DNA of 64,000 nucleotides from Actinomadura flavalba DSM 45200. Its GTDB lineage: Bacteria; Actinomycetota; Actinomycetes; Streptosporangiales; Streptosporangiaceae. The position numbers were made by a program, and so were the translations under genes. The notes beneath the pieces are model-generated. The model ran no database searches. It had not been told where the DNA came from and was given only the letters and a program-made list of their open reading frames with translations. Positions within the stretch are counted from its first letter, which is position 1. Every line of letters starts with the position of its first letter. This document shows, piece after piece, positions 44,950-55,711 of the stretch. The stretch is from assembly GCF_000374305.1 (NCBI RefSeq), contig NZ_KB894093.1:1984001-2048000 (forward strand), in the 5' to 3' direction.

Positions 44950-45374
44950 TGGCCGCGCAGGTGAAGCACGCCGACGTCGAGACCGGCACCGAGATCCCCG
45001 CCCGCGTCTTCCACGTGGATCGCGCGAATCTCGTCATGTACGCGGGCGCGTCCGGCGACTTCAACCCGATCCACTGGCGCGAGAGCTTCGCCCGGTCGGT
45101 CGGGCTCCCCGACGTCATCGCGCACGGCATGTTCACGATGGCCCAGGGCGGGCGTTTCCTCACCGACTGGGCGGGCGACCCGGGTGCCGTCGTCGCGTAC
45201 GGCGTCCGCTTCTCCGCCCCCGTCGTCGTCCCGGACGAGGGCGGCGCCGACCTGGAGATCAGCGGCGTCGTCGACGAGAAGCACGACGACGGCACCGTCC
45301 GCGTCACCCTCACCGCCCGCAGCGGCGACCAGAAGGTCCTCACCCGGGCCCGCGCCACCGTCCGGCTCGCCTGA
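44949..45374 (+). CDS. hadB: HadB-type dehydratase, catalytic hot-dog
   Basis: The 141-residue MaoC-like protein has the hydratase-2 motif YAGASGDFNPIHWRE with catalytic Asp and His, then GLPDVIAHGMFTMA. It should supply catalysis for the HadAB heterodimer. ATG shares a base with the hadA stop. No hadC lies here. Confidence 0.9.
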   Translation: MAAQVKHADVETGTEIPARVFHVDRANLVMYAGASGDFNPIHWRESFARSVGLPDVIAHGMFTMAQGGRFLTDWAGDPGAVVAYGVRFSAPVVVPDEGGADLEISGVVDEKHDDGTVRVTLTARSGDQKVLTRARATVRLA

Positions 45375-45450
45375 CGCGGACGGCGCCACCGGGGTACGAG
45401 ATGATGAGCGTTCCGGTGCCGGGCGGCGTCGGGTGAGGGGGAGAGCGCGG

Positions 45451-46533
45451 GTGGCGGTGTTCGCCGAGGAAGTCAACCTGTCCGGGTACACGACGCTGCG
45501 GCTCGGGGGACCGGCGCGGCGGTTCGTGTCGGCGGCCACCGAGGACGAGGTGATCGCCGCGGTGCGGGCGGCCGACGATGTCGGTGAACCCGTGCTGGTG
45601 CTCGGCGGCGGCAGCAACCTCGTCGTCTCCGACGCCGGATTCCCCGGCACCGTCGTGCACGTCGCCACGCGCGGCACGCTGCGCGAGGCCGACGAGGGCG
45701 GACGCGTCATCGTCCGCGCGCAGGCGGGCGAGGAGTGGGACCCGTTCGTCGCGCGCTGCGTCGCAGACGGCCTGTCCGGCGTCGAGTGCCTGTCCGGCAT
45801 TCCCGGCCGCGTCGGCGCGTCACCGATCCAGAACGTCGGCGCCTACGGGCAGGACGTCGGCCAGACCGTCGTGGCGGTCCGCGCCTACGACCGCGAGCGC
45901 CGCACCACCGTCACGCTCGACCACGCCGCCTGCGCGTTCACCTACCGGCACAGCGCGTTCAAGGGCTCGGACCGGCACGTGGTGCTGGAGGTCGCGTTCG
46001 CGCTCCGCGAGGGCGAGGACTCCCAGCCGATCGCCTACCCCGAGCTGGCCCGCCGCCTCGGCGTCGAGCCCGGTGCGCGCGTCCCGCTCAAGGAGGCGCG
46101 CGACGCCGTCCTGGAGCTGCGCGCGGGCAAGGGCATGGTGCTCGACCCGGCCGACCCCGACACCCGCAGCGCCGGGTCGTTCTTCACCAACCCGATCCTG
46201 TCGCAGGACGGGTTCGCCGCGCTCGAACACCGCGTCCACGAGCGCCTCGGCCCGGACGCCGAGCCGCCGCGCTACGCCGAGAAGCCCGGCCCGGACGGCG
46301 AACCCCGCGTCAAGACGTCCGCCGCCTGGCTCATCGACCGCGCTGGTTTCGTCCGCGGCCACGGCGCGGGCGCCGCCCGCATCTCCGGTAAGCACACGCT
46401 CGCGCTCACCAACCCCGGCGACGGCACCACGGGCGACCTGCTCGCCCTGGCCCGCGAGGTCCGCGACGGCGTCCGCGACGCCTTCGGCGTGACGCTGGTG
46501 AACGAACCGGTACTGGTCGGCGTCACGCTCTAG
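45451..46533 (+). CDS. murB: UDP-N-acetylenolpyruvoylglucosamine reductase
   Basis: The 360-residue enzyme reduces enolpyruvyl-UDP-GlcNAc to UDP-MurNAc with NADPH. Signatures: TTLRLGGPARRFV, VLGGGSNLVVSDAGF, SGIPGRVGASPIQNVGAYGQ and the catalytic serine in GSFFTNP. I chose GTG 45451 for its GGGGGAG 7 bases upstream; GTG 45433 and 45457 are alternatives. It converges on the add gene with an 11-base overlap. Confidence 0.94.
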   Translation: MAVFAEEVNLSGYTTLRLGGPARRFVSAATEDEVIAAVRAADDVGEPVLVLGGGSNLVVSDAGFPGTVVHVATRGTLREADEGGRVIVRAQAGEEWDPFVARCVADGLSGVECLSGIPGRVGASPIQNVGAYGQDVGQTVVAVRAYDRERRTTVTLDHAACAFTYRHSAFKGSDRHVVLEVAFALREGEDSQPIAYPELARRLGVEPGARVPLKEARDAVLELRAGKGMVLDPADPDTRSAGSFFTNPILSQDGFAALEHRVHERLGPDAEPPRYAEKPGPDGEPRVKTSAAWLIDRAGFVRGHGAGAARISGKHTLALTNPGDGTTGDLLALAREVRDGVRDAFGVTLVNEPVLVGVTL

Positions 46534-47602
46534 GCGCGTCCGAGGGAGCGGCCAGCCAGGCGTCGACGCCGGTCAGGAGTTCCTTGCGGACGGCGTCGGG
46601 GGCGGCCGAGCCCTGGATCGACTGGCGGGCCAGTTCCGCGAGTTCGGCGTCGGTGAACGCGTGCTCGTCGCGGACGAGGGAGTACTGGCGCGCCAGCCGC
46701 GAGCCGAACAGCAGCGGGTCGTCCGCGCCCAGCGCGATCCGCGCGCCCGCCTCGAACAGCGCCCGCACCGGCACGTCCGCCGCCGTGGGCGCGACGCCGA
46801 GGCTCACGTTCGACGCCGGGCACACCTCCAGCGTGATGCCGCGGTCGACGATCCGCTCCAGCAGCCGCCCGTCCTCCACCGCCCGCACGCCGTGCCCGAT
46901 GCGGTCGGCGCCCAGCAGGTCGACGCACTCGCGGACGCTCGCCGCGCCCTGAAGCTCCCCGCCGTGCGGCGTGGACAGCAGCCCGCCGCGCCGCGCGATG
47001 CGGAACGCGCCCTCGAAGTCGTAGGCGCGGCCCCGCCGCTCGTCGTTCGACAGCCCGAACCCCACGACGCCCTGGTCGGCGTAGTGGACGGCCAGGCGCG
47101 CGAGCGTCTTGGCGTCGAGCGGATGCCGCGTCCGGTTCGCCGCGATCACGACGCCGACGCCGATGCCCGCCGCGTCGCCCGCCTCGCGTGCCGCGTCCAG
47201 CACCAGCTCCACGGTCGGGGTGAGGCCCCCGAACCGGGACGCGTACCCGCTCGGATCGACCTGGATCTCCAGCCAGCCCGACCCCTCGGACGCCTCGTCC
47301 TGCGCGGTCTCGCGCAGCAGCCGGCGCAGATCGTCCGGGGTGACCAGGACGGACCGGGCGATGTCGTACAACCGCTGGAACCGGAACCAGCCGCGCTCGT
47401 CGGTCGCGCGCAGTTTCGGCGGCCAGTCCTCCACGAGCGCGTCGGGAAGCTGCACACCGTTCTGCTCGGCCAGCTCCACCAGGGTCGAATGCCGCATCGA
47501 ACCCGTGAAGTGCAGGTGCAGATGGGCCTTGGGCAGCGCGGCGACGTCGCGGACGGCGCCGCCGCCCGGCGCGGAAACGGGTGACGTGATGACGGCCTCC
47601 AT
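46523..47602 (-). CDS. add: Adenosine deaminase family protein
   Basis: The 359-residue amidohydrolase shows KAHLHLHFTGSM (metal-binding HxH), TPHGGE with the catalytic Glu, DRIGHGVRA, and LGADDPLLFG with metal aspartate. It should deaminate adenosine or a close purine nucleoside; aminofutalosine deaminase relatives cannot be excluded. The HAGE motif of classical Add appears here as HGGE. Convergent with murB. Confidence 0.87.
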   Translation of the reverse strand: MEAVITSPVSAPGGGAVRDVAALPKAHLHLHFTGSMRHSTLVELAEQNGVQLPDALVEDWPPKLRATDERGWFRFQRLYDIARSVLVTPDDLRRLLRETAQDEASEGSGWLEIQVDPSGYASRFGGLTPTVELVLDAAREAGDAAGIGVGVVIAANRTRHPLDAKTLARLAVHYADQGVVGFGLSNDERRGRAYDFEGAFRIARRGGLLSTPHGGELQGAASVRECVDLLGADRIGHGVRAVEDGRLLERIVDRGITLEVCPASNVSLGVAPTAADVPVRALFEAGARIALGADDPLLFGSRLARQYSLVRDEHAFTDAELAELARQSIQGSAAPDAVRKELLTGVDAWLAAPSDAPRA

Positions 47603-47728
47603 GGGCCAATGTTGCCGGATACCGCGCGCCGGTGAACGCCCGGCTCACCAGGACGGTCCCAGCGGGCCATGCGCGGATGGCCGTCCGGAGCCATTCCCGG
47701 CCTGGCCCGCCGCCTGCGCGCACGCGAA

Positions 47729-47755
47729 AGGGGCCGGGCGGAACGCCCGGCCCCT
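47729..47755 (-). terminator. Terminator of the aminotransferase gene
   Basis: AGGGGCCGGGCG and CGCCCGGCCCCT form a perfect 12-bp stem with a GAA loop, beginning 18 bases past the stop. Confidence 0.85.
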
Positions 47756-47773
47756 CGCGACGGTCGTGCGGCG

Positions 47774-48985
<1,212 letters not shown>

Positions 48986-49109
48986 GTCCCTATCGTTACA
49001 GACCCCGCGCGCCGAGGTCAGCGTGATGCGCACCGCGATGCGCACCGGACCTCCCGGAGCGGGACGCGCGGCGCGCGGACGCCGGGGCGAGGACCAAGAG
49101 CGTTTCCGG

Positions 49110-49139
49110 TTCGACGCGGGCGCCTCCGCCCCGTAGACT
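49110..49139 (+). promoter_or_regulatory. Promoter for tRNA-Trp / secE / nusG
   Basis: -35 TTCGAC (49110-49115), 18-base spacer, -10 TAGACT (49134-49139). The mature tRNA begins 102 bases further on. Confidence 0.5.
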
Positions 49140-49240
49140 CCTTCACCTAGTACCGGTGACGCGACGCGTGGCGGCCATCTCCGCACAGGCCCTAAGCTGT
49201 CTCCGGTACGACCTTCGGCACCCTGTGCCGGGGGAGTCGA

Positions 49241-49313
49241 AGGGCAGTGGCTCAATTGGTAGAGCTCCGGTCTCCAAAACCGGCGGTTGGGGGTTCGAGT
49301 CCCTCCTGCCCTG
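49241..49313 (+). tRNA. tRNA-Trp (CCA)
   Basis: Acceptor AGGGCAG / CTGCCCT, D arm GGCTCAATTGGTAGAGC, anticodon loop CTCCAAA giving CCA, T arm GGGGTTCGAGTCCCT-like. It precedes secE as in most actinomycetes. Confidence 0.95.
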
Positions 49314-49436
49314 CGAGGTGCGGTGCGCGCACCCGTTCCGGTCTCACGACCGAGCGCCGTGCGGTGCTCTCCGGCGCGGGAATGCGCGGCAACCACGAGG
49401 TGGTTGAACACGACCTACGAGGTGAACGGCGGCATC

Positions 49437-49685
49437 ATGGCGACTGAGACGCGCGGCGACGCCGCGGCGAAGGACGAAGGCAGCGGCAAGCCCGCGGGCA
49501 AGCGGACCAATCCCGTCCTGTTCGTCCGTCAGGTGATCGCCGAACTGCGCAAGGTCATCTGGCCCACCCGGCGCGAGCTCGTCACCTACACGGCGGCGGC
49601 GCTGATGTTCGTCCTCGTGATGATCGCGATCGTCTCCGGCCTGGACTGGGCGTTGCAGAAGGGCGTGTTCTGGCTCTTCACCTGA
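49437..49685 (+). CDS. secE: Preprotein translocase subunit SecE
   Basis: The 82-residue protein has a hydrophilic N-terminus, the conserved segment QVIAELRKVIWPTRRELVTY and a single TM helix (about 50-70). It joins SecY and SecG. ATG 49437; upstream GAGGTGA is a fair RBS. Confidence 0.94.
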   Translation: MATETRGDAAAKDEGSGKPAGKRTNPVLFVRQVIAELRKVIWPTRRELVTYTAAALMFVLVMIAIVSGLDWALQKGVFWLFT

Positions 49686-49795
49686 TGAGCCGGCCGGGTC
49701 ACCGCCTCCGCTAGCCGGAGCCGTCGCGTAGATTCGGCGTTTCCGACCGTCCTGGTCTTCACCCGAGTATCCGTCGAGAGAAAGAGTCAGCCACC

Positions 49796-50620
49796 GTGTC
49801 CGAGTCGTCCTCACAGCCCCGTGACGAGGCCATCATCGAGGCCCAGTCCACCGAGGCTGCGGCGGAGCAGGCCGGCGAGAGCGCCGTCGCCGAGACCGAG
49901 GTCCTCGACGCCGACACCTCCGCCGCGCCCGAGACGTCCGACGCCCTCGGCGACACGGACGCCCTCCCGGACGCCGAGGCCGACGCCGCCGCCGCGGACG
50001 CGGGCGAGGAGGCTCCCGAGCCCCCCGTCGACCCCTACGCCGACTTCAAGATGGAACTGCGGCTCCAGCCGGGCGACTGGTACGTCGTGCACTCCTACGC
50101 GGGGTACGAGAACCGGGTCAAGACCAACATCGAGACCCGCACCCAGACGCTCAACATGGAGGACTTCATCTTCCAGATCGAGGTGCCCCAGCACGAGGTC
50201 ACCGAGATCAAGGGCGGCAAGCGGCAGAAGGTCAACGAGAAGGTCCTGCCCGGCTACATCCTCGTCCGGATGGAGCTGACGGACGAGTCCTGGGCCGCCG
50301 TCCGCAACACCCCCGGCGTCACCGGCTTCGTGGGGCTGCTGAACAAGCCGTCCCCGCTCAGCCTCGACGAGGTCGCCAACCTGCTCGCCCCCGAGCCCGA
50401 GGAGGGCACCCCGGCCAAGGCGCAGCAGCAGGCCAAGGCGTCGCCCGCCGTGGACTTCGAGGTCGGTGAGTCGGTCACCGTCATGGACGGCCCCTTCGCC
50501 ACCCTCCCCGCGACCGTCAACGAGATCAACGCCGAGCAGCAGAAGCTCAAGGTGCTCGTCTCGATCTTCGGCCGCGAGACCCCGGTCGAGCTGTCCTTCA
50601 ACCAGGTCTCCAAGATCTGA
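49796..50620 (+). CDS. nusG: Transcription factor NusG
   Basis: The 274-residue protein has an acidic N-terminal extension of about 80 residues, as in other actinomycetes, then the NGN domain ([19 protein letters not shown]) and the C-terminal KOW domain ([20 protein letters not shown]). It binds RNA polymerase and couples to Rho or ribosomes. GTG start at 49796. Confidence 0.95.
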   Translation: MSESSSQPRDEAIIEAQSTEAAAEQAGESAVAETEVLDADTSAAPETSDALGDTDALPDAEADAAAADAGEEAPEPPVDPYADFKMELRLQPGDWYVVHSYAGYENRVKTNIETRTQTLNMEDFIFQIEVPQHEVTEIKGGKRQKVNEKVLPGYILVRMELTDESWAAVRNTPGVTGFVGLLNKPSPLSLDEVANLLAPEPEEGTPAKAQQQAKASPAVDFEVGESVTVMDGPFATLPATVNEINAEQQKLKVLVSIFGRETPVELSFNQVSKI

Positions 50621-50636
50621 CCCAGCACGCACGCAG

Positions 50637-50668
50637 AACGCCCCGGTCCTGATGGCCGGGGCGTTTGA
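50637..50668 (+). terminator. Terminator after nusG
   Basis: AACGCCCCGG / CCGGGGCGTT, a perfect 10-bp stem with a 9-base loop, followed by TTTG. Confidence 0.85.
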
Positions 50669-50786
50669 TTTCTACTGTGTCCTAACGATTCCAATCAGGC
50701 CGTACACTGGGTGAGTTCGTCGTCTGCCAGGGGAAGTCGCCCCCGCCTCGCCGGTGGCCCAGTACCCGCAGGACGCAGAACTCCAG

Positions 50787-50841
50787 GACTCCAACACCCG
50801 GCAGTCGTTCCGGTCCGGGTGTTGCCCGCTGTGCGGGAGTC
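50787..50841 (+). promoter_or_regulatory. rplK leader hairpin, possible L1 autoregulation site
   Basis: CAACACCCGG (50792-50801) pairs with CCGGGTGTTG (50815-50824). An outer GACTC / GAGTC pairing (50787-50791 with 50837-50841) adds an asymmetric internal loop on the 3' side, the shape of known L1 sites. It lies just upstream of rplK. Confidence 0.45.
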
Positions 50842-50876
50842 GGGGTCACAGTGCACGGAACGGAAGGTGGGCGAGC

Positions 50877-51308
50877 ATGCCTCCCAAGAAGAAGAAGATC
50901 GCGGCCGTCGTCAAGGTCCAGCTGAACGCCGGTGCCGCGACCCCCGCGCCGCCCGTCGGTACCGCGCTCGGTCCGCACGGCGTCAACATCATGGACTTCT
51001 GCAAGCAGTACAACGCCGCGACCGAGTCGCAGCGTGGCAACGTCATCCCCGTCGAGATCACGATCTACGAGGACCGCTCGTTCTCGTTCGTGACCAAGAC
51101 GCCGCCGGCCGCGCAGCTCATCCTCAAGGCCGCCGGTGTCGAGAAGGGCTCCGGCGAGCCGCACAAGACCAAGGTCGGCTCGGTCACCGCGGACCAGATC
51201 CGCGAGATCGCCACGACCAAGCTGCCCGACCTGAACGCCCGCGACCTGGCCGCCGCCGAGAAGATCGTCGCCGGCACCGCGCGTTCCATGGGCATCGAGG
51301 TCAAGTAA
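50877..51308 (+). CDS. rplK: Ribosomal protein uL11
   Basis: The 143-residue protein is the standard L11 ([38 protein letters not shown]). It forms the GTPase-associated centre with L10/L12. ATG 50877 has GGAAGGTGGG upstream. Leads the rplKA pair. Confidence 0.96.
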   Translation: MPPKKKKIAAVVKVQLNAGAATPAPPVGTALGPHGVNIMDFCKQYNAATESQRGNVIPVEITIYEDRSFSFVTKTPPAAQLILKAAGVEKGSGEPHKTKVGSVTADQIREIATTKLPDLNARDLAAAEKIVAGTARSMGIEVK

Positions 51309-51402
51309 CACCCGCTCGTTTCGAGTGAACGCCCGCGCGGACGGTCCGCGCGGGCCTGTGGGAGGACCCGTCCGGGTCCGCACACCACGAGGGAGAAGCA
51401 AC

Positions 51403-52119
51403 ATGAAGCGCAGCAAGGGCTACCGCGACGGCGCCGCCAAGATCGACCGCGACAACCTGTACCAGCCGCTGGAGGGCGTGCGGCTGGCCAAGGAGACCGC
51501 GGTCACCAAGTTCGACGCGACCGTCGAGGTCGCGCTGCGGCTCGGCGTCGACCCCCGCAAGGCCGACCAGATGGTGCGCGGCACCGTCAACCTGCCGCAC
51601 GGCACCGGTAAGACGGCCCGCGTGCTGGTCTTCGCCGGCGGCGCCAAGGCCGACGAGGCCCGCGAGGCCGGCGCCGACATCGTCGGCTCCGACGACATGA
51701 TCGAGAAGATCCAGGGCGGCTTCCTGGACTTCGACGCCGTGGTCGCCACCCCCGACCAGATGGGCAAGGTCGGCCGCCTCGGTCGCGTCCTCGGCCCGCG
51801 CGGCCTGATGCCGAACCCGAAGACGGGCACGGTCACCATGGACGTGACCAAGGCCGTGACCGACATCAAGGGCGGCAAGATCGAGTTCCGCGTGGACCGC
51901 CACGCGAACCTGCACTTCATCATCGGCAAGGCGTCGTTCACCGAGCGTCAGCTCGTGGAGAACTACGCGGCGGCGATCGAGGAGATCCAGCGGCTCAAGC
52001 CGTCGGCGGCCAAGGGCCGTTACGTGCGCAAGGCCGTCTTCACGACGTCGATGGGCCCGAGCATCCCGGTCGACCCGAACGCGGTCCGCAACCTGACCGC
52101 CGAGATCGACGAGAGCTGA
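51403..52119 (+). CDS. rplA: Ribosomal protein uL1
   Basis: The 238-residue L1 opens [19 protein letters not shown]; core motifs include [14 protein letters not shown] and [20 protein letters not shown]. It binds 23S rRNA and probably its own operon leader upstream of rplK. Strong GAGGGAGAAG precedes the ATG. Confidence 0.96.
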   Translation: MKRSKGYRDGAAKIDRDNLYQPLEGVRLAKETAVTKFDATVEVALRLGVDPRKADQMVRGTVNLPHGTGKTARVLVFAGGAKADEAREAGADIVGSDDMIEKIQGGFLDFDAVVATPDQMGKVGRLGRVLGPRGLMPNPKTGTVTMDVTKAVTDIKGGKIEFRVDRHANLHFIIGKASFTERQLVENYAAAIEEIQRLKPSAAKGRYVRKAVFTTSMGPSIPVDPNAVRNLTAEIDES

Positions 52120-52133
52120 TCCGGCTCGATCCG

Positions 52134-52163
52134 AGGGCGTCTCCCGCGCGGGAGGCGCCCTTC
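52134..52163 (+). terminator. Terminator after rplA
   Basis: AGGGCGTCTCCC and GGGAGGCGCCCT pair over 12 positions with one G-T, tight GCGC loop, then TT. Confidence 0.75.
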
Positions 52164-52318
52164 GGCGTTTCCGGGGCGGGGCTCGTTAGGGTGCCGATCT
52201 CCGGGGTAGTTCGCTGGTCTGACCGGGGGGCCGTTCTTTCGTTCCTTCGGGTGATGCCGGGGGAGCGGCGGCAGGGCGAGACTGGATTCGTCAGCAGGCG
52301 AACCGAGGAGGATTCCGC

Positions 52319-53173
52319 ATGAGGCGCCGATGGATGATGACCGCCGGTGGCACGACGCTGGGCGCCGCCCTGGTGCTGTCCGGCTGCAACGCCGAGGTGG
52401 AGAACGCCGCCGGTGGTAACGCGGTGAAGATGAGCGCGACGGAGGCCCTGGTCAAGACGTCGCAGCAGACGCGCAAGGCCGACGCGTTCAAGGCCGCGCT
52501 GACCGTCACCGACGCCGGTGACGGCGGCACGCTGAAGGGCACGGGCCAGTTCCGGCTGCGCCCGAACCTGGAGTTCACCGCCCAGCTCGACGAGTACTCG
52601 CGCGGCGGCCAGGCGATGACCGGCGTGACGGGCCGCGCCCTGTTCACCGGCGACACGCTCTACGCGAAGGTCCCGCAGCTCGCCCGGTTCGTCGCCGGCG
52701 GCAAGCCGTGGCTGGAGGTGAACGTCAACGAGATCTCCCAGCGCACCGGCTTCGACGTCCAGTCCCTGCTCCAGCAGGTGCGGACCATCGACCCCGCCGA
52801 GCAGACGAAGATGTTCACCGCCTCCAAGGACGTGCGCCGCGTCGGCACCGAGACGGTCGACGGCGTCAAGACCACCCGTTACGCGGGCACGGTGACGGTG
52901 CAGGAGGCGCTGAAGCAGCTCGACCCGGAGGCCCGGCAGAACGCCCGCCGTCACCTGCCGAACGACGGCAAGGTCGCCTTCGACCTGTGGACGGGCGGCG
53001 ACAACCTGCCCCGCAAGCTGGTCGCCAAGAGCACCGGCACCGAGGGCGGCAACGGCACGGTCGAGGTCCGCTACAGCGACTACGGCAAGCCCTTCACGGT
53101 GAACCGCCCCCCGTCCGACCAGGTCGGCAAGCTCTCCCTCGACGGCCTCTTCAACGCCCAGCCCCGCAACTGA
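52319..53173 (+). CDS. Lipoprotein, LppX/LprG-like
   Basis: The 284-residue protein has a lipoprotein signal: basic n-region, hydrophobic core, lipobox VLSGCN with the lipidated Cys23 or so. The mature part matches the LppX/LprAFG type (LYAKVPQLARFV, PWLEVNVNEI) that carries lipids across the cell envelope. GAGGAGG precedes the ATG. It is a paralogue of the next gene (both contain DPAEQTKM-like segments and a D-L-W-type strand near the end). Confidence 0.85.
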   Translation: MRRRWMMTAGGTTLGAALVLSGCNAEVENAAGGNAVKMSATEALVKTSQQTRKADAFKAALTVTDAGDGGTLKGTGQFRLRPNLEFTAQLDEYSRGGQAMTGVTGRALFTGDTLYAKVPQLARFVAGGKPWLEVNVNEISQRTGFDVQSLLQQVRTIDPAEQTKMFTASKDVRRVGTETVDGVKTTRYAGTVTVQEALKQLDPEARQNARRHLPNDGKVAFDLWTGGDNLPRKLVAKSTGTEGGNGTVEVRYSDYGKPFTVNRPPSDQVGKLSLDGLFNAQPRN

Positions 53174-53300
53174 CGGGTTGCGGGCGGTGAGAAGTCGTGT
53201 GCGGAGGCGAACCGGTCTGTCATAGTCTGCGTCGAATGTTCTGAGGCGCGGCCAACGCCCCGGCCGACGCCTGCCCCCACCTCCGGAGGAGTTCCCTTTC

Positions 53301-54140
53301 ATGCTTCGTCGTTTCACCGCGAGTGCCGCCGTCGGCACCGGCCTCGTCCTCGCCCTGACCGGCTGCCTCGGCGGCGGCGAGGAGAAGGCCGCCGGAGGCG
53401 GGGGCGGTGACGCCAAGCTGACCGCGTCGCAGGCGCTCGGGCAGGCGGCCGAGAAGGCGGGGCAGGTCGACACCTTCGCCGCGCAGATCGACATGAACAC
53501 GCCGACCCCGCAGGGCGCCGTGCAGATGAAGATGGCGCTCCAGGCCAAGCTGCGGCCCGAGGTCGCGATGAACATGAAGGTCGACTCGATGAAGATGGCG
53601 TCGCAGCAGGTCCCGGGCTACGAGATGGTCATGAACGAGAAGGCCGCGTACATGAAGATGCCCGCCCTGTCGCAGGCCAACGGCGGCAAGCCGTGGACGC
53701 GGTTCTCGCTCGACCAGCTCGGCGCCACCGCCGGGATGAACATGCAGGAGCTGATCGGGCAGGCCCGCCAGCAGAGCCCCGCCGAGCAGACCAAGATGCT
53801 CACCGCCTCCAAGGACGCCAAGAACCTCGGCACCGAGAACGTGGGCGGCGTCGAGACGACGCACTACAAGGGCACGCTGCCCGTGTCCGAGGCGCTGGGC
53901 AAGCTGGAGGGCGAGGCACGCGCCGCCGCCGAGAAGGCGTTCCAGCAGCTCGGCGCGCAGACGATCAACTTCGACGTCTGGGTCGACAAGGACGGCCTGC
54001 CCCGCAAGCACGTCAGCGTCTTCGACACCAACAGCGGCCGGTCCACGACGACGGCGCTCTACTCCGACTACGGCAAGCCGGTCCAGGTCACCGAGCCCCC
54101 GGCGGCCGAGGTCGGCACGGTCAAGCTCCCCAACTCCTGA
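53301..54140 (+). CDS. Lipoprotein, LppX/LprG-like paralogue
   Basis: The 279-residue protein has signal and lipobox ALTGCLGGG, a Gly-rich linker, and an LppX-type fold similar to the upstream gene, with SPAEQTKMLTASKDAK and a final YSDYGKPVQVTEPP (upstream has YSDYGKPFTVNRPP). The pair lies between rplA and rplJ. Its role is probably binding or moving a lipid. A strong terminator follows. Confidence 0.85.
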   Translation: MLRRFTASAAVGTGLVLALTGCLGGGEEKAAGGGGGDAKLTASQALGQAAEKAGQVDTFAAQIDMNTPTPQGAVQMKMALQAKLRPEVAMNMKVDSMKMASQQVPGYEMVMNEKAAYMKMPALSQANGGKPWTRFSLDQLGATAGMNMQELIGQARQQSPAEQTKMLTASKDAKNLGTENVGGVETTHYKGTLPVSEALGKLEGEARAAAEKAFQQLGAQTINFDVWVDKDGLPRKHVSVFDTNSGRSTTTALYSDYGKPVQVTEPPAAEVGTVKLPNS

Positions 54141-54151
54141 CCCCGAGCATC

Positions 54152-54184
54152 GAGGCCGCGTCCCGCCCAGCGGGACGCGGCCTC
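54152..54184 (+). terminator. Terminator after the second lipoprotein
   Basis: GAGGCCGCGTCCCGC and GCGGGACGCGGCCTC pair over 15 positions with only a CCA loop, 11 bases past the stop. Confidence 0.9.
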
Positions 54185-54313
54185 GCGCGTTCCCGCGCCT
54201 TGCGCGTTCGGCGTTCGCGCGTCTGCCTTGCGTGGTGGGTCGTGCGGTCGGCCTTCGGTCGTGGGGGTGTGCTGCGCGCAGGTGTGTGGATGGTGGGGTG
54301 GCGGGAATTCGAT

Positions 54314-54343
54314 TTGGTGTTGGTGGGGGCGGCGACGTAGTCT
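54314..54343 (+). promoter_or_regulatory. Promoter of rplJL
   Basis: -35 TTGGTG (54314-54319), 18-base spacer, -10 TAGTCT (54338-54343). It would start a leader of about 240 bases before rplJ. Confidence 0.6.
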
Positions 54344-54457
54344 GTGGGCTGCCGAAGACCGCCGGTCGCCGTTCCGTGAGGGACGGCCGAAGGTTCCGAA
54401 GAGATTCGGGCGGCCCGCGTAGGTGTGACGAGAGCTTCCATGACCTCCGTGTCCTGT

Positions 54458-54510
54458 ACGCCCCGCGCGCCTGCGCCGGGGCGTTCGCTGTTTTTCAGGG
54501 CTACGCCCCG
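54458..54510 (+). promoter_or_regulatory. rplJ leader with two mutually exclusive hairpins
   Basis: ACGCCCCG occurs at 54458-54465 and again at 54503-54510. Each can pair with CGGGGCGT at 54477-54484. The first hairpin is followed by TCGCTGTTTTT, a terminator shape; the second would disrupt it. This is the layout of an attenuator, probably sensing free L10/L12. Confidence 0.5.
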
Positions 54511-54589
54511 GCGGCTTCCACACCGGGTCGCGTCCGTCCGCTCTCACGAGTGTGCGGCGCGGCCACCCAGGTAATCGGAAGGAGGCCCC

Positions 54590-55180
54590 ATGGCCAAGGC
54601 CGAGAAGGCCACGGCGATCGCCGAGCTCAAGAACGACTTCGAGAGCTCGAACGGCGCCGTGCTGACCGAGTACCGCGGGCTCACGGTGGCGCAGCTCAAG
54701 GAGCTGCGCACCAACCTCGGCGAGAACGCGAAGTTCGCCGTGGTGAAGAACACGCTGACCAAGATCGCGGCGAACGACGCCGGTCTCGACGAGCAGTTCC
54801 GTGACCTGCTCGTCGGTCCCTCGGCGATCGCGTTCGTCACCGGCGACGTGGTCGAGGCCGCCAAGGGCCTGCGTGACTTCTCCAAGGCCAACCCGCTCCT
54901 GGTGATCAAGGGAGGCTTCGTCGACGGCAAGTCGATGGACGCCGCCGAGATCACCAAGCTCGCGGACCTCGAGTCGCGCGAGGTCCTCCTCGCGAAGCTG
55001 GCCGGCGCGATGAAGGGCTCCATGGCGAACGCCGCGGCGCTGTTCAACGCCCTGCCGACGCAGGCGGCGCAGCTCGCCGAGGCCCTCCGGGCCAAGCGCG
55101 AGGCCGCCGGCGAGACGGCCGAGTCCCCGGCGGCCGAGGCCGCCGACGCTCCGGCCGCCGACGAGGCCCCCGCCGAGTAG
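54590..55180 (+). CDS. rplJ: Ribosomal protein uL10
   Basis: The 196-residue L10 has the standard N-terminal domain ([38 protein letters not shown]) and an Ala-rich C-terminal helix region that carries L12 dimers. Strong GGAGG sits before the ATG. Confidence 0.95.
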   Translation: MAKAEKATAIAELKNDFESSNGAVLTEYRGLTVAQLKELRTNLGENAKFAVVKNTLTKIAANDAGLDEQFRDLLVGPSAIAFVTGDVVEAAKGLRDFSKANPLLVIKGGFVDGKSMDAAEITKLADLESREVLLAKLAGAMKGSMANAAALFNALPTQAAQLAEALRAKREAAGETAESPAAEAADAPAADEAPAE

Positions 55181-55243
55181 GTCCGTCCGGACCGAACCGC
55201 GGTACCCCAGCACCACCCCATACGTCATTACGGAGGAAACACC

Positions 55244-55633
55244 ATGGCGAAGCTCAGCAACGACGAGCTGCTCGACGTCTTCAAGGAGATGACCCTCCTC
55301 GAGCTGTCCGAGTTCGTGAAGCAGTTCGAAGAGGTCTTCGACGTCAAGGCCGCCGCTCCCGTGGCCGTCGCCGCCGCGCCGGGCGCCCCGGGTGCCCCGG
55401 CCGCCGAGGCCGCCGCCGAGCAGGACGAGTTCGACGTCATCCTGGAGGCCGCCGGCGACAAGAAGATCCAGGTCATCAAGGAGGTGCGCGCCCTGACGAG
55501 CCTGGGCCTCAAGGAGGCCAAGGACCTGGTCGACGGTGCGCCCAAGCCGCTCCTGGAGAAGGTCGCCAAGGACGCCGCCGACAAGGCCAAGGAGGCCCTG
55601 GAGAAGGCCGGCGCGACGGTCACCGTCAAGTAG
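55244..55633 (+). CDS. rplL: Ribosomal protein bL12
   Basis: The 129-residue L7/L12 shows the N-terminal dimer helices, an Ala/Pro hinge, and the C-terminal factor-binding domain [41 protein letters not shown] precedes the ATG. Confidence 0.96.
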   Translation: MAKLSNDELLDVFKEMTLLELSEFVKQFEEVFDVKAAAPVAVAAAPGAPGAPAAEAAAEQDEFDVILEAAGDKKIQVIKEVRALTSLGLKEAKDLVDGAPKPLLEKVAKDAADKAKEALEKAGATVTVK

Positions 55634-55673
55634 TTCCGCGGTGGGCCCGTGCGGCCCGCGCGTGTGACGCCGC

Positions 55674-55711
55674 GAAGGGCGGTCACCCCATCACCGGGGT
55701 GGCCGCCCTTC
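55674..55711 (+). terminator. Terminator after rplL
   Basis: GAAGGGCGGTCACCCC and GGGGTGGCCGCCCTTC pair over 16 positions with one G-T and a 6-base loop. Confidence 0.9.
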
